From Phycisphaerales bacterium (lineage in GTDB: Bacteria; Planctomycetota; Phycisphaerae; Phycisphaerales; SM1A02): 64,000 bases of DNA. The stretch spans positions 1-64,000 of the forward strand of contig JABABM010000011.1 in NCBI GenBank assembly GCA_014238205.1, written 5' to 3'. Made by a program: the position numbers and the translations under genes. Of this stretch, positions 35,901 to 42,956 are shown in pieces. Under the pieces are notes generated by a model, which was not told where the DNA came from, searched no databases, and saw nothing but the letters and a program-made list of their open reading frames with translations. The first letter of the stretch is position 1; each line of letters starts with the position of its first letter.

Positions 35901-36234
35901 GGTCGGGTCGAACACCGCCCTCGCCTGGAAGCGTCTCGATCGCAGGAAAGCGGATTGCCTCTATTCCCAGACCACCAAGCACCTCGATCGCCTCGTCGGC
36001 TTCATCCAGGTGAGCCGTAATCAGCAGGTGAGAAGCGTCACGAAGTTGATGCAATGCAGCAAGGATGACATGCGTACTGCATCCGGCACGTCCCGCTGCG
36101 CGCACCGTCCCCCCGCGATCCATCGTGTTCACCAGGTCGACGATGATCGGATCCTGCTCGATCAACTCGAGCCAACCAGCCTCTGAGGCACATCGGCTCA
36201 TGGTTCCGTGCGACCGGCTTCGGGAGTGGCTCAT
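32941..36234 (-). CDS. mfd: Transcription-repair coupling factor
   Basis: A 1097-residue Mfd. The N-terminal UvrB-like module (about 1-330) is followed by the RNA polymerase interaction domain (PGDMVVHSDHGIARFAGL, ITLEFAKEAKLHVPV region). The helicase carries Walker A CGDVGFGKTEVAIRAAFK, motif II VVIDEEQRFGVEHKQ, and late motifs including VCTTIVESGIDIPTANTMI and QLRGRVGRFRHRAYCYL. A TRCF C-terminal domain follows. It removes stalled polymerase and recruits UvrA. ATG 36234 overlaps the upstream ComEA-like gene by four bases; a second Met lies 11 codons later. Confidence 0.96.
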   Translation of the reverse strand: MSHSRSRSHGTMSRCASEAGWLELIEQDPIIVDLVNTMDRGGTVRAAGRAGCSTHVILAALHQLRDASHLLITAHLDEADEAIEVLGGLGIEAIRFPAIETLPGEGGVRPDLLIDRMIASTEVSMGGESRKVVVAPIHALMQRLPLEEELEAAWCVLRPGDSVDRSSLVSWFIDAGHARVVSISDPGEFAVRGDIIDVFPLSGLPARIDMNEDIIESIRAIDLDTMGSDRRVERLDLLHRNAIDPIDEVGSMHTLLDRMGEGWSVVVDDLAEVAEQAASYMDRIEDPNRVASIDEVLASATTIADALLHVSESDSSAEVHLPARSCPVHATDPVEAIGSLPGLAHGGHVVLCCRTSGDASRCSTLVESSTMPPADRDAIKVVHLDLPHGFRWNPSGGPALALVAYDELLHRAHVRRRRHAAGEVRPLDAFIDVQPGDMVVHSDHGIARFAGLTVLSRGDTPEEEFLTLEFAKEAKLHVPVADIELVQKYIGAFRGQPDRSILGGKSWSRRKGQASESVRDLAAELLRVQAAREGVRGMAFPADTPWQQEFEASFPWDETEDQLEAIAAVKRDMESLRPMDRLLCGDVGFGKTEVAIRAAFKSIESGRQAAVLVPTTVLAEQHERTFASRYAGFPFRVASLSRFKTAGEQRELVEDVAAGAVDVLIGTHRILSNDVVFSDLGLVVIDEEQRFGVEHKQKLLQMRATVDVLTMTATPIPRTLHMSMLGLRDISSLRTAPLDRRAVVTELISWSDERIKSALHRELAREGQAFVVHNRVNDLDDLAQKVRLLVPGARVVIGHGQMPPRMLERVMLQFTRGEADILVCTTIVESGIDIPTANTMIIDEADLHGLADLHQLRGRVGRFRHRAYCYLVLPQTRMASPDAMRRLKAVESFSMLGAGFRIALRDLEIRGAGNLLGPEQSGHIAAVGYELYCRLLEQAVENLKEGRDAVPVASTIDLGIGGLVPRAFVPDDARRMDVYRRLARAGSVEELESIVTDIKAAYGALPSPVQNLVELALVRILATMLGISSIRKHESDIIFRASLPQAIEQRLKGLPGMVRMVGGMGRGLADAEIWWRPSASSAEPGSMLALLRNRLQA

Positions 36235-36527
36235 GGGCGCAGCAACAGGCCGGATTCAACCAGTCGCGCCGCTGTCACCGGGCCGATGCCCGGGACCTGG
36301 TCCAGTTGGTCCACCAGGGAGCACCCGCCGAAGGCGGATCGCGTCTCCATGATAGCGCGTGAACGGCTCTTGCCAATCCCTGGAAGCAGGCGAAGTTCAG
36401 AACCAGTGGCCGTTGCAAGGTCGACCTGCCAAAGGTGCCCTTCCCCGGGCAGCCTTCCAGGCCATGGGCTTCGGGAAGACCCCAATACGAGCATGTAAAC
36501 AGCCACGACGGGCATGGACCATGCCAT
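36231..36527 (-). CDS. ComEA-like helix-hairpin-helix protein
   Basis: A 98-residue protein: a short N-terminal hydrophobic segment (MPVVAVYMLVLG, about residues 5-16), a linker, then two helix-hairpin-helix motifs (ELRLLPGIGKSRSRAIME and LDQVPGIGPVTAARLVE) of the ComEA type. It would be a membrane-anchored, periplasmic DNA-binding protein, possibly for DNA uptake with the pilus machinery of this organism, though that link is inference. A longer frame to 36719 exists but overlaps the upstream gene almost entirely, so ATG 36527, with GAAGG upstream, is preferred. Confidence 0.75.
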   Translation of the reverse strand: MAWSMPVVAVYMLVLGSSRSPWPGRLPGEGHLWQVDLATATGSELRLLPGIGKSRSRAIMETRSAFGGCSLVDQLDQVPGIGPVTAARLVESGLLLRP

Positions 36528-36547
36528 GAAACCTTCGATGCAATCCT

Positions 36548-38053
36548 TCAACTCGATGACGGATCTTCCTTCCGCGGGAGGGTCAAAGGACCAATGGGCG
36601 ACATGAGGCGATTCCGCAAGGCCAGCAGCTTCTGAAAGACGGGCCTGGGAGACCCCTTCGAATCGATCATTCCACTCGATTCCAGGGAAGCCTCTTTGTG
36701 ATCGTAGAGTTCTGACCACTGTACGGATTCAACATACGGTCTGGACAAGGCCAGTGGCAGTAGCCGAGAGGCCCAGGATGCCTGCTGGCTCGGGGACCAT
36801 GGCTTCATCCACCACCCACCGCCAGGCCCCTTCAACTCACCTGGAACACCGACGTTCGTCAGAACAAGGGGACGCTCCAGAAGAAAGAACCGATCAAGGA
36901 GGCGAGCGATCTGCATGAAATCCCGAGCTGCCATCCCTTCACGATCAGCTCCCAAGAGAAGCCTGAGTCCGATCGCGTCCAACCGGATGCCTTCCTGGAT
37001 CAACTGCTCGATGTAAATGAAAGGTGACAACGCCTTCTCATTCCTGAAGAGAAACTCACCATATGGCTGGCTGAGCTCAATCATGACTCGTCGTCCCCGA
37101 CGACCCTGACGGACAAGAACTGTCAGGGACCGTTCCATGTCCACCATCTGTTTTCGCGACAACTCCATCACACTGTTCGTATTCACGCCGGACGTCGTGC
37201 AGTACATCCCGATCACGTCACCATATCGGCGCACGACCTGCTCGACGTGGTCATAGGCCAAATCGCCGATCTGTTCGGGAGAGATCTTCTTCTCGGCGAA
37301 CCACCTTGGCAGTCCCCCGGGATTGAGATCGACAAGCGGCCCCGCGAGCACCTTCGTTCCCGTGTCCTGGGCCCAAGCCATCCAGGCATCGACTTCGCTC
37401 CATTCATACTTCCCGGGCGAGGGCTGCAGTCGCCCCCAGCTCATTGGAATCGTGATGAGATCAAAGTGCTTGTCTACGAGTTCCTTCAATGTGGCACCCT
37501 GCTGCCCCGGATGAACCCGTGAACCAAGAGATGTTCTTGAAGCCGGGTGAACTGCGAAGCGACGATGCAGGAGGATTTCAGCATGCGCCATGGCCAGGCG
37601 TTCGGATGCCTCGATGCCCTTGTTCAAGGCTGACATGGCCTGTTCATCGGCAACGATCGGATCCCGTGTTACAAGTGCCTTTGTCAGGTGCTGGCGGGCG
37701 GATTCCCAGAGCTGCATCGCAGGATGGTCATCGCTGAGGTCAAGCATCTGCCATTCCTCGCTCTTTGCAAGAAAGATGGCGATCCTGTGACGAGCCAGTT
37801 CGACTGCCAGTCGATAAGGCTCCTTCCGGTCAGGAAGCAGGCAGGTCTGGAGTGAAAGCTTGCCTGATGGTCCGGTATCAAAGAGCAGCCCGAGTCCAAC
37901 TGCCCTGTTCCCAGACCGTCTACATTCGATCTGCCCATCAACCAACTCAACGGTTCCGGGAACGACCAGATCCTCCTGATCGAAGAGCATGACATGCTCC
38001 AGCGAGAAGTCTGGGCCTGAACTGCTGGCACCTTGAAGGGCAAATCGAAGCAT
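36548..38053 (-). CDS. GH10-fold protein lacking catalytic glutamates
   Basis: A 501-residue protein. Residues about 1-165 form a domain I do not recognise, possibly a carbohydrate-binding-like beta sandwich. Residues about 165-485 align by pattern to glycoside hydrolase family 10: FDLITIPMSWGRLQPSPGKYEW near strand 2-3, YDHVEQVVRRYGDVIGMY near strand 4, and SGMIDSKGSPRPVFQKLLAL at the end. At the acid/base position GH10 has an Asn-Glu pair, but here it reads YCTTSG (284-289). At the nucleophile position (usually TELD) it reads LTNVG (398-402). Both glutamates are missing, so xylanase activity is unlikely. There is no signal peptide. Its binding or structural function is unknown. Confidence 0.65.
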   Translation of the reverse strand: MLRFALQGASSSGPDFSLEHVMLFDQEDLVVPGTVELVDGQIECRRSGNRAVGLGLLFDTGPSGKLSLQTCLLPDRKEPYRLAVELARHRIAIFLAKSEEWQMLDLSDDHPAMQLWESARQHLTKALVTRDPIVADEQAMSALNKGIEASERLAMAHAEILLHRRFAVHPASRTSLGSRVHPGQQGATLKELVDKHFDLITIPMSWGRLQPSPGKYEWSEVDAWMAWAQDTGTKVLAGPLVDLNPGGLPRWFAEKKISPEQIGDLAYDHVEQVVRRYGDVIGMYCTTSGVNTNSVMELSRKQMVDMERSLTVLVRQGRRGRRVMIELSQPYGEFLFRNEKALSPFIYIEQLIQEGIRLDAIGLRLLLGADREGMAARDFMQIARLLDRFFLLERPLVLTNVGVPGELKGPGGGWWMKPWSPSQQASWASRLLPLALSRPYVESVQWSELYDHKEASLESSGMIDSKGSPRPVFQKLLALRNRLMSPIGPLTLPRKEDPSSS

Positions 38054-38179
38054 CGGATCCCACGCTGGAGGAAGTAACTACAGTGACTACCCGGAAAGGG
38101 ACATTGTGACGGCCGAAGCGTGAATCGCAAGGCCGGAAGCAGGTGGATATACTGACCGTTCTTTCAGGAGGCCCCCGCC

Positions 38180-39121
38180 ATGACTACCACGCACGAAGCA
38201 GTCCATACAACCGACCTGCCACTCCCCGGCAGGAGGCAGGGCAAGGTCAGAGATATCTACCAAGTCCCTTCCAGCGAAGCTTCGGGCCCTGCAGTTCTCA
38301 TCATCGCATCAGACCGCGTCAGTGCCTATGACGTTGTCATGCCGAATCCGATTCCAGGCAAAGGCCAGGAACTGACCCGCATCAGTACGGAGTGGTTCCG
38401 ACTGGTTCGAGAACAGAACATCATCAAGGACCATCTCCTGAGCACGCAGCCCGCCGATGTCCCCGGTCTGGACGAGTGCCATCATCCACAACTTGAAGGT
38501 CGGATGATGCTTGGACGAGCTGTAGAAGTCATTCCCGTTGAGTTCGTCGTACGCGGCTTCATCACGGGTTCTGGATGGGTCGAGTACAAGCAGAATGGCA
38601 AGGTCTGCGGCATCACGCTTCCAGCGGATCTCAAGCAGTGTGATCGGTTGGACGAACCCATCTTCACACCCGCCACGAAAGCCGTCGAAGGCCATGATGA
38701 AAACATCGATTTTGAAACGGCCTGTGGCATTGCCGGCGATGAAGTCATGGAACATCTTCGAGACGTGTCCATCAGGATCTACTCATGGGCACGGGAGTTC
38801 GCGGCAGAACGAGGAATCCTCCTGGCCGATACCAAGTTTGAATTCGGATGGGCACTGGACAACGATGGCAACAAGACCGATGAACTCCTGCTCATCGACG
38901 AGATCCTGACCCCCGACAGTTCCAGGTTCTGGCCCGCAGAAGACTACGAACCTGGCAGGGACCAGGACAGCTTCGACAAGCAGTATGTCAGGAATTACCT
39001 GACCACCCTCGTGGAAGCCGGCAGCTGGGACAAGACCCCTCCAGGGCCGGTCCTGCCGGATGAAATCGTGGTGAACACGCTTGCTCGGTACCGCGAGGCA
39101 TCGACTCGTCTCTTCAGCTGA
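38180..39121 (+). CDS. purC: Phosphoribosylaminoimidazole-succinocarboxamide synthase
   Basis: A 313-residue SAICAR synthase. GRRQGKVRDIYQV, IIASDRVSAYDVVMPNPIPGKG, VIPVEFVVRGFITGSGWVEYK, the ATP-binding EPIFTPATKA and DTKFEFG are all present, plus the C-terminal LLIDEILTPDSSRFWPAE. It ligates CAIR to aspartate in purine synthesis. AGGAGG lies eight bases before ATG 38180, and a TATACT -10-like box at 38148-38153 lies upstream. It overlaps folD tail to tail by eight bases. Confidence 0.96.
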   Translation: MTTTHEAVHTTDLPLPGRRQGKVRDIYQVPSSEASGPAVLIIASDRVSAYDVVMPNPIPGKGQELTRISTEWFRLVREQNIIKDHLLSTQPADVPGLDECHHPQLEGRMMLGRAVEVIPVEFVVRGFITGSGWVEYKQNGKVCGITLPADLKQCDRLDEPIFTPATKAVEGHDENIDFETACGIAGDEVMEHLRDVSIRIYSWAREFAAERGILLADTKFEFGWALDNDGNKTDELLLIDEILTPDSSRFWPAEDYEPGRDQDSFDKQYVRNYLTTLVEAGSWDKTPPGPVLPDEIVVNTLARYREASTRLFS

Positions 39122-39995
39122 GCTGGCTCTGCTGAGCTGAATCAACCGTATTCCTGAGGAGCATGGCGACCGTCATCGGGCCGACTCCTCCTGGCACAGG
39201 TGACAGCCAACCGGCAACCTGGCTGACGGAATCGAAGTCGACATCGCCCCTCGTCTGGGTCTTGCCGGTTTCCGGATCAAGGACCCTGTTGATCCCCACA
39301 TCAATCACGATGGCTCCCTGCTTGACCATGTCACCAGTCAAAAGCCCTGGGACACCCGCGGCTGTCACGACAACGTCTGCATCACGTGTCAGTGACGCAA
39401 GATCCACTGTATGAATATTCGTCGAGATGACCGTGGCTTCAGCCTGCATGAGCAGCACGGCAACCGGTCTGCCAACGATGCGGGATGCCCCGACACAGAC
39501 GACACGCTTCCCCTGGAGAATGCAGCCCGTAGCCTCGATCATCTGGATCGTCGCCAACGCAGTACATGGCACGAGACTCCTGCGGCCGTAGATCACATTG
39601 CCGATGTTCGCGGGATTGACTCCCTCCACATCCTTGGAAGGAATGATGCCCGACTGCACCGCCTCAGCGTCTATCCCCGGAGGCAGTGGAAGGTGCACCA
39701 TGATGGCGTGGACACCCGGATCGGCATTCAGCCTGGAGATTGTTTCATGGACAACCGACTGCTCCACATCCGCTGGGAGTTCATGAAGCTCGTATTCAAT
39801 ACCCAGTTGCTCACAAGAGCGGGCCTGGCTGGCTGCATAGACGCTCCCCGCCGCATTTCCATCAACGATGACAGCATCGAGCCGGACCTTCGAGCCTTCC
39901 TGATGAATGCCCCTGATGCGTTCGACAAGCTCGTCACGAACGGCCTTGGCCAGTTCCAGTCCATCTATGATTCGAGCTGTGTCAGTCGCACTCAT
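39114..39995 (-). CDS. folD: Bifunctional methylenetetrahydrofolate dehydrogenase / cyclohydrolase
   Basis: A 293-residue FolD. Visible motifs are AGSVYAASQARSCEQLGIEYELHELP (with the family Tyr/Lys region modified), VHLPLPPGIDAEAV, KDVEGVNPANIG, CTALATIQMIEATG, GKRVVCVGASRIVGRPVAVLL and the late VAGWLSPVPGGVGPMTVAMLLRNT. In the catalytic motif, relatives have YVxxK; here YAASQ replaces it, with Gln in place of the catalytic Lys, which deserves checking. It makes 10-formyl-THF and is placed next to purC, a formyl-THF-using pathway. It seems to lack a ribosome site. Confidence 0.92.
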   Translation of the reverse strand: MSATDTARIIDGLELAKAVRDELVERIRGIHQEGSKVRLDAVIVDGNAAGSVYAASQARSCEQLGIEYELHELPADVEQSVVHETISRLNADPGVHAIMVHLPLPPGIDAEAVQSGIIPSKDVEGVNPANIGNVIYGRRSLVPCTALATIQMIEATGCILQGKRVVCVGASRIVGRPVAVLLMQAEATVISTNIHTVDLASLTRDADVVVTAAGVPGLLTGDMVKQGAIVIDVGINRVLDPETGKTQTRGDVDFDSVSQVAGWLSPVPGGVGPMTVAMLLRNTVDSAQQSQLS

Positions 39996-40001
39996 GAGGG
40001 A

Positions 40002-40007
40002 ATGATA
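40002..40007 (-). promoter_or_regulatory. -10-like hexamer placed for leaderless folD
   Basis: On the minus strand TATCAT ends exactly six bases before ATG 39995. No Shine-Dalgarno-like sequence lies between them. This spacing would put the first transcribed base at or beside the start codon. Confidence 0.45.
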
Positions 40008-40044
40008 GCGGGGTGCCGCCGTGACGATCGAGTGGTGGATGAAC

Positions 40045-40050
40045 TACAAT
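40045..40050 (+). promoter_or_regulatory. -10-like hexamer before coaX
   Basis: TACAAT lies nine bases before ATG 40060, in the gap divergent from folD. It would give a transcript with a leader of only a few bases. Confidence 0.4.
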
Positions 40051-40059
40051 CCTGACTTC

Positions 40060-40851
40060 ATGAGTGGAACCATGAACATGCTCGTTGTCGATGTTGGAAA
40101 CACCCGTACCCAGGTGGGCCGGGTGCTCAGTGGCAATGTGGAAGAGACCGCCACACTCAAGAATGATGATGCAGCCGGAATCGTGGATCGCATTCTCACC
40201 TGGTGGAAATCCCTTCCGGCTGATGTCACACGGGCCATACTCATGGCCTCGGTGAACAACTCCCTCGCCGATCGACTTGCCTCCATGCTCAATGACCAGT
40301 TGTCCGAGGAGATCTACCGTGTCGGTGACGATCTCCCCGTACCCATCGCCGAAGACCTGGATCCCGAGACGATCACGGGCGTTGACCGCCTGTTGAATGC
40401 CGCCGCTGCCTTTGACAACGTCAAGCAGGCCTGCGTCGTCGTCGACGTGGGCACTGCAGTCACGATTGATTTCATCGATGGAGCCGGCACCTTCCATGGT
40501 GGAGCGATCGCACCTGGAGCACAAATGCAACTCTGTGCCCTTCATGACTTCACCGAAGCACTTCCAGAGATCGAGTTCACGACCCCTGCGCAAGGTGGGT
40601 ATGGAAAGTCCACATCGGAAGCGATGCTTCACGGTGTCTACCACGGCATACGAGGTCTCGTCAGGCGTCTTGTCGAGCAATACGCAGAAGCCTATGGAGC
40701 CTTCCCGATGGTCATCGTGACCGGCGGCGATGCGGAGATGCTCTTCGGCGAGGATGAAATAGTCGATCGCATCGTTCCCCACCTCACCCTTCTTGGCATC
40801 GTGGCCACGGCGAAGCATGTGCTTGCCTCAGAGCCGGGCCACCAGGATTGA
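40060..40851 (+). CDS. coaX: Type III pantothenate kinase
   Basis: A 263-residue CoaX (ASKHA fold). The phosphate-1 motif LVVDVGNTRTQVGRVL, GVDRLLNAAAAF, the VVDVGTAVTIDFID phosphate-2 motif and FHGGAIAPGAQMQL are intact, and VIVTGGDAEML gives the adenosine motif. It phosphorylates pantothenate, the first step of CoA synthesis, complementing the CoaB at 14.3 kb. The start is uncertain among ATG 40060, 40072 and 40078; 40060 is kept because a TACAAT box lies just upstream. Confidence 0.93.
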   Translation: MSGTMNMLVVDVGNTRTQVGRVLSGNVEETATLKNDDAAGIVDRILTWWKSLPADVTRAILMASVNNSLADRLASMLNDQLSEEIYRVGDDLPVPIAEDLDPETITGVDRLLNAAAAFDNVKQACVVVDVGTAVTIDFIDGAGTFHGGAIAPGAQMQLCALHDFTEALPEIEFTTPAQGGYGKSTSEAMLHGVYHGIRGLVRRLVEQYAEAYGAFPMVIVTGGDAEMLFGEDEIVDRIVPHLTLLGIVATAKHVLASEPGHQD

Positions 40852-40873
40852 AGTCCCGCGAAGGCCCTCGGTG

Positions 40874-41845
40874 ATGCTCCACTGCACCGTTACAGCAATG
40901 ACTTCACAGAATCCGGGAGCAGTCTGCATCCTGCAACTTGCCGGAGATGTGGATGCCGGACTGAATGCACTCGGCTGCGAAGGCGATTGGCCCACGGGCT
41001 GCGTTCGCCTGCGAGAACTGGGTGACATCGACCAGTGCCTGGTAACACGACTCTCCCAGGAAGTGGCGCAGGTCATGCCGCATGGAGGACTGCGAACACG
41101 CCGTCGATTCCTCGACTGGATGCACGAACTGGGGATTCAAGTTGATCATCGAATCCCCGAGCCGGAACTGCTCTATCCGGAAGCAGGTGATGAAGTAGAA
41201 GCGAGAATGCTCCAAACCCTGGCAACGGCGTCCTCGCCCCTTGCGATCGACCTCCTGGCAAGGCAGTCGATGATCTGGAAGAACACTCCCCTCCTGACTC
41301 CAGCTGACATCGATCGGTCCGCACGCCTCAGGTGCCTTCTGGAACCTCCCATGGTCGTCGTAGTCGGTGAGCCGAATATAGGCAAGAGCTCGATCCTCAA
41401 CGCCCTGGCAGGTCGGACGCGTGTCATCGTCCACGACGAGCCGGGAACGACACGTGACTGGATTGCCTGCGACATCAATTGCAATGGGCTGATAGTCCGA
41501 TGGCATGACACCCCGGGGAAACGCCGAACCGACGACCGTATCGAATCAGAAGCCATTACGCTCTCTCGGCACCTGGTTGAAAGAGCTGATCTGCTCATTG
41601 CAATGGCCGATGCCTCGTCAGGATGGCCCAACGTTGGCAGAACGCCATGCCTGAGCATCGGGCTGAAGGCCGATGTCTCCAGGAGGAATGATGTCGACCT
41701 GAATGTCAGCATTCATGACCCTGACAGCCTGGCAGCACTGGTCCTGCTCATCCGAAGGACCCTGGTGCCGGATGCAGACCTGTCCAGCGAGCGACCATGG
41801 CTCTTCGACCCCGCTCTGGCTCATGATCTGCCCACCTCCTCCTGA
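40874..41845 (+). CDS. Divergent, shortened MnmE/TrmE-like GTPase
   Basis: A 323-residue protein. Residues 14-110 faintly resemble the folate-binding TrmE N-domain (GAVCILQLAG and MPHGGLRTRRRFLDWMHELGI). The G domain has P-loop GEPNIGKSSILNALAG (165-180), switch I with GTTRDWIA (191-198), HDTPG (211-215, normally DTAG) and a weak NKxD equivalent at LKAD (264-267). The C-terminal Cys-containing C(I/L/V)GK end needed for tRNA U34 modification in true MnmE is absent, and total length is 130 residues short. It could be a degenerate or repurposed MnmE. The start could be 40898. Confidence 0.75.
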   Translation: MLHCTVTAMTSQNPGAVCILQLAGDVDAGLNALGCEGDWPTGCVRLRELGDIDQCLVTRLSQEVAQVMPHGGLRTRRRFLDWMHELGIQVDHRIPEPELLYPEAGDEVEARMLQTLATASSPLAIDLLARQSMIWKNTPLLTPADIDRSARLRCLLEPPMVVVVGEPNIGKSSILNALAGRTRVIVHDEPGTTRDWIACDINCNGLIVRWHDTPGKRRTDDRIESEAITLSRHLVERADLLIAMADASSGWPNVGRTPCLSIGLKADVSRRNDVDLNVSIHDPDSLAALVLLIRRTLVPDADLSSERPWLFDPALAHDLPTSS

Positions 41846-41856
41846 GGCGATACAAT
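41828..41856 (+). promoter_or_regulatory. Candidate tRNA-Arg promoter
   Basis: TACAAT (41851-41856) lies 15 bases before the tRNA, with a weak CTGCCC -35-like hexamer 17 bases upstream. It overlaps the end of the GTPase gene. Confidence 0.4.
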
Positions 41857-41871
41857 CCCCGTCCCGACCCT

Positions 41872-41945
41872 GCGCGCGTAGCTCAACTGGATAGAGCATC
41901 GGCCTTCGAAGCCGAGGGTTGGGGGTTCGAGTCCCTCCGCGCGTG
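41872..41945 (+). tRNA. tRNA-Arg (anticodon TCG)
   Basis: A cloverleaf: acceptor GCGCGCG paired with CGCGCGT (terminal G-T), D arm GCTC/GAGC, anticodon stem TCGGC/GCCGA with loop CTTCGAA, and T arm GGGGG/CCCTC with loop TTCGAGT. Discriminator G; CCA not encoded. Confidence 0.95.
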
Positions 41946-41963
41946 TTCCGAGGAACCATGCCC

Positions 41964-42956
41964 ATGGCCAGCCCGCCCCCCAGCGAGATCACGGTCGTAG
42001 GTGCTGGCGGCATTGGCTGTTCACTCGCCCATGCTCTGGCAACTGGTGGCATGGATGTACGCGTTGTTGACATCAATGAACGCAAGATTCGATGGGGCGA
42101 ATCGAACGGTATCCACGTGGATGATCGCCCCCCAGCGAAGGTCCGCATGGAGTCATTCGAATCCTGGACTCCGACCGGGGGAGAAATCATTCTCCTGTGC
42201 ACGAAGTGCTTCGACAATGAAGTTGTTCTTCAACGGATCGGGAAGGATTCACACATCATCCCGGTGCAGAATGGTTTCGACATGACCCTGGCGGAACGAT
42301 GCAGTTTCGAGGGCATCGCCTCCTATGTCTCGGAGTGCATTCCCGACAAGACACATGTTCGCATCACTCGTCCCGGAGACCTGCACATCGGACCATCTGG
42401 ATCCGACTCGAAACCGCCCCCCCCTCCAGGCTACCAACTGGTGGTTGAACTTCTTGAGCTCCATGGAGCATTCACTGTCCAACAGGTGCAGAGCATACTC
42501 CCCTTCAAGTACACGAAGCTCATGTACAACGCCGCCATCGGCCCCCTTGCAGCCGTCAGTGGATGTGACAACAGCCAACTGCTTACGATTCCTCACGCAC
42601 GAAAACTCTTCTTCCAGTTCCTCAGGGAAAATCACTCCATCCTGGCACATGCCCAGGTTCCATTGGGAACGATCGGACCATTTCATCCCGATACCGTCAA
42701 CAGGATCCTGCGGATCCCCCTGCTTGCCCGCTTGATGGCCGGCTCCTTCGCACGGAGCCTCAGGAACACCTACTGCTCCATGTCGGGCGATATCCAGCAG
42801 GGACGTACGGAGATAGAGAACTTCAACGGGCACCTGGTAACACTCGCATCGACCCTTCCTTGCAACCTCAATCGTCGATCCTGCGCACTGGTGACGAGAA
42901 TGCAATCAGATCGTGACACCCCTTCCCTTGCCCGCCTCGATGAACTGGTCGCCTGA
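41964..42956 (+). CDS. 2-dehydropantoate 2-reductase family protein (PanE/ApbA-like)
   Basis: A 330-residue NADPH-dependent reductase. The Rossmann motif ITVVGAGGIGCSLAHALATGGMDVRVVD is at the N-terminus, and the segment IILLCTKCFDN matches the family VKAYD/VKTYQ position. The C-terminal domain is helical, with KYTKLMYNAAIGPLAAVSG corresponding to the KLLVNAAINPLTAL region. It may make pantoate for CoA, which fits coaX and coaB nearby, though substrate specificity is unproven. ATG 41964 is favoured by GAGGA nine bases upstream. It overlaps the next gene by one base. Confidence 0.8.
   Translation: MASPPPSEITVVGAGGIGCSLAHALATGGMDVRVVDINERKIRWGESNGIHVDDRPPAKVRMESFESWTPTGGEIILLCTKCFDNEVVLQRIGKDSHIIPVQNGFDMTLAERCSFEGIASYVSECIPDKTHVRITRPGDLHIGPSGSDSKPPPPPGYQLVVELLELHGAFTVQQVQSILPFKYTKLMYNAAIGPLAAVSGCDNSQLLTIPHARKLFFQFLRENHSILAHAQVPLGTIGPFHPDTVNRILRIPLLARLMAGSFARSLRNTYCSMSGDIQQGRTEIENFNGHLVTLASTLPCNLNRRSCALVTRMQSDRDTPSLARLDELVA

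Noticed and set aside
36528-36719. Longer start for the ComEA-like protein
   Set aside because: The added residues would be read inside the upstream gene and have no ribosome site; the downstream ATG begins the membrane helix.
36548-38053. Active endo-1,4-beta-xylanase
   Set aside because: Both catalytic glutamate positions carry other residues and there is no secretion signal.
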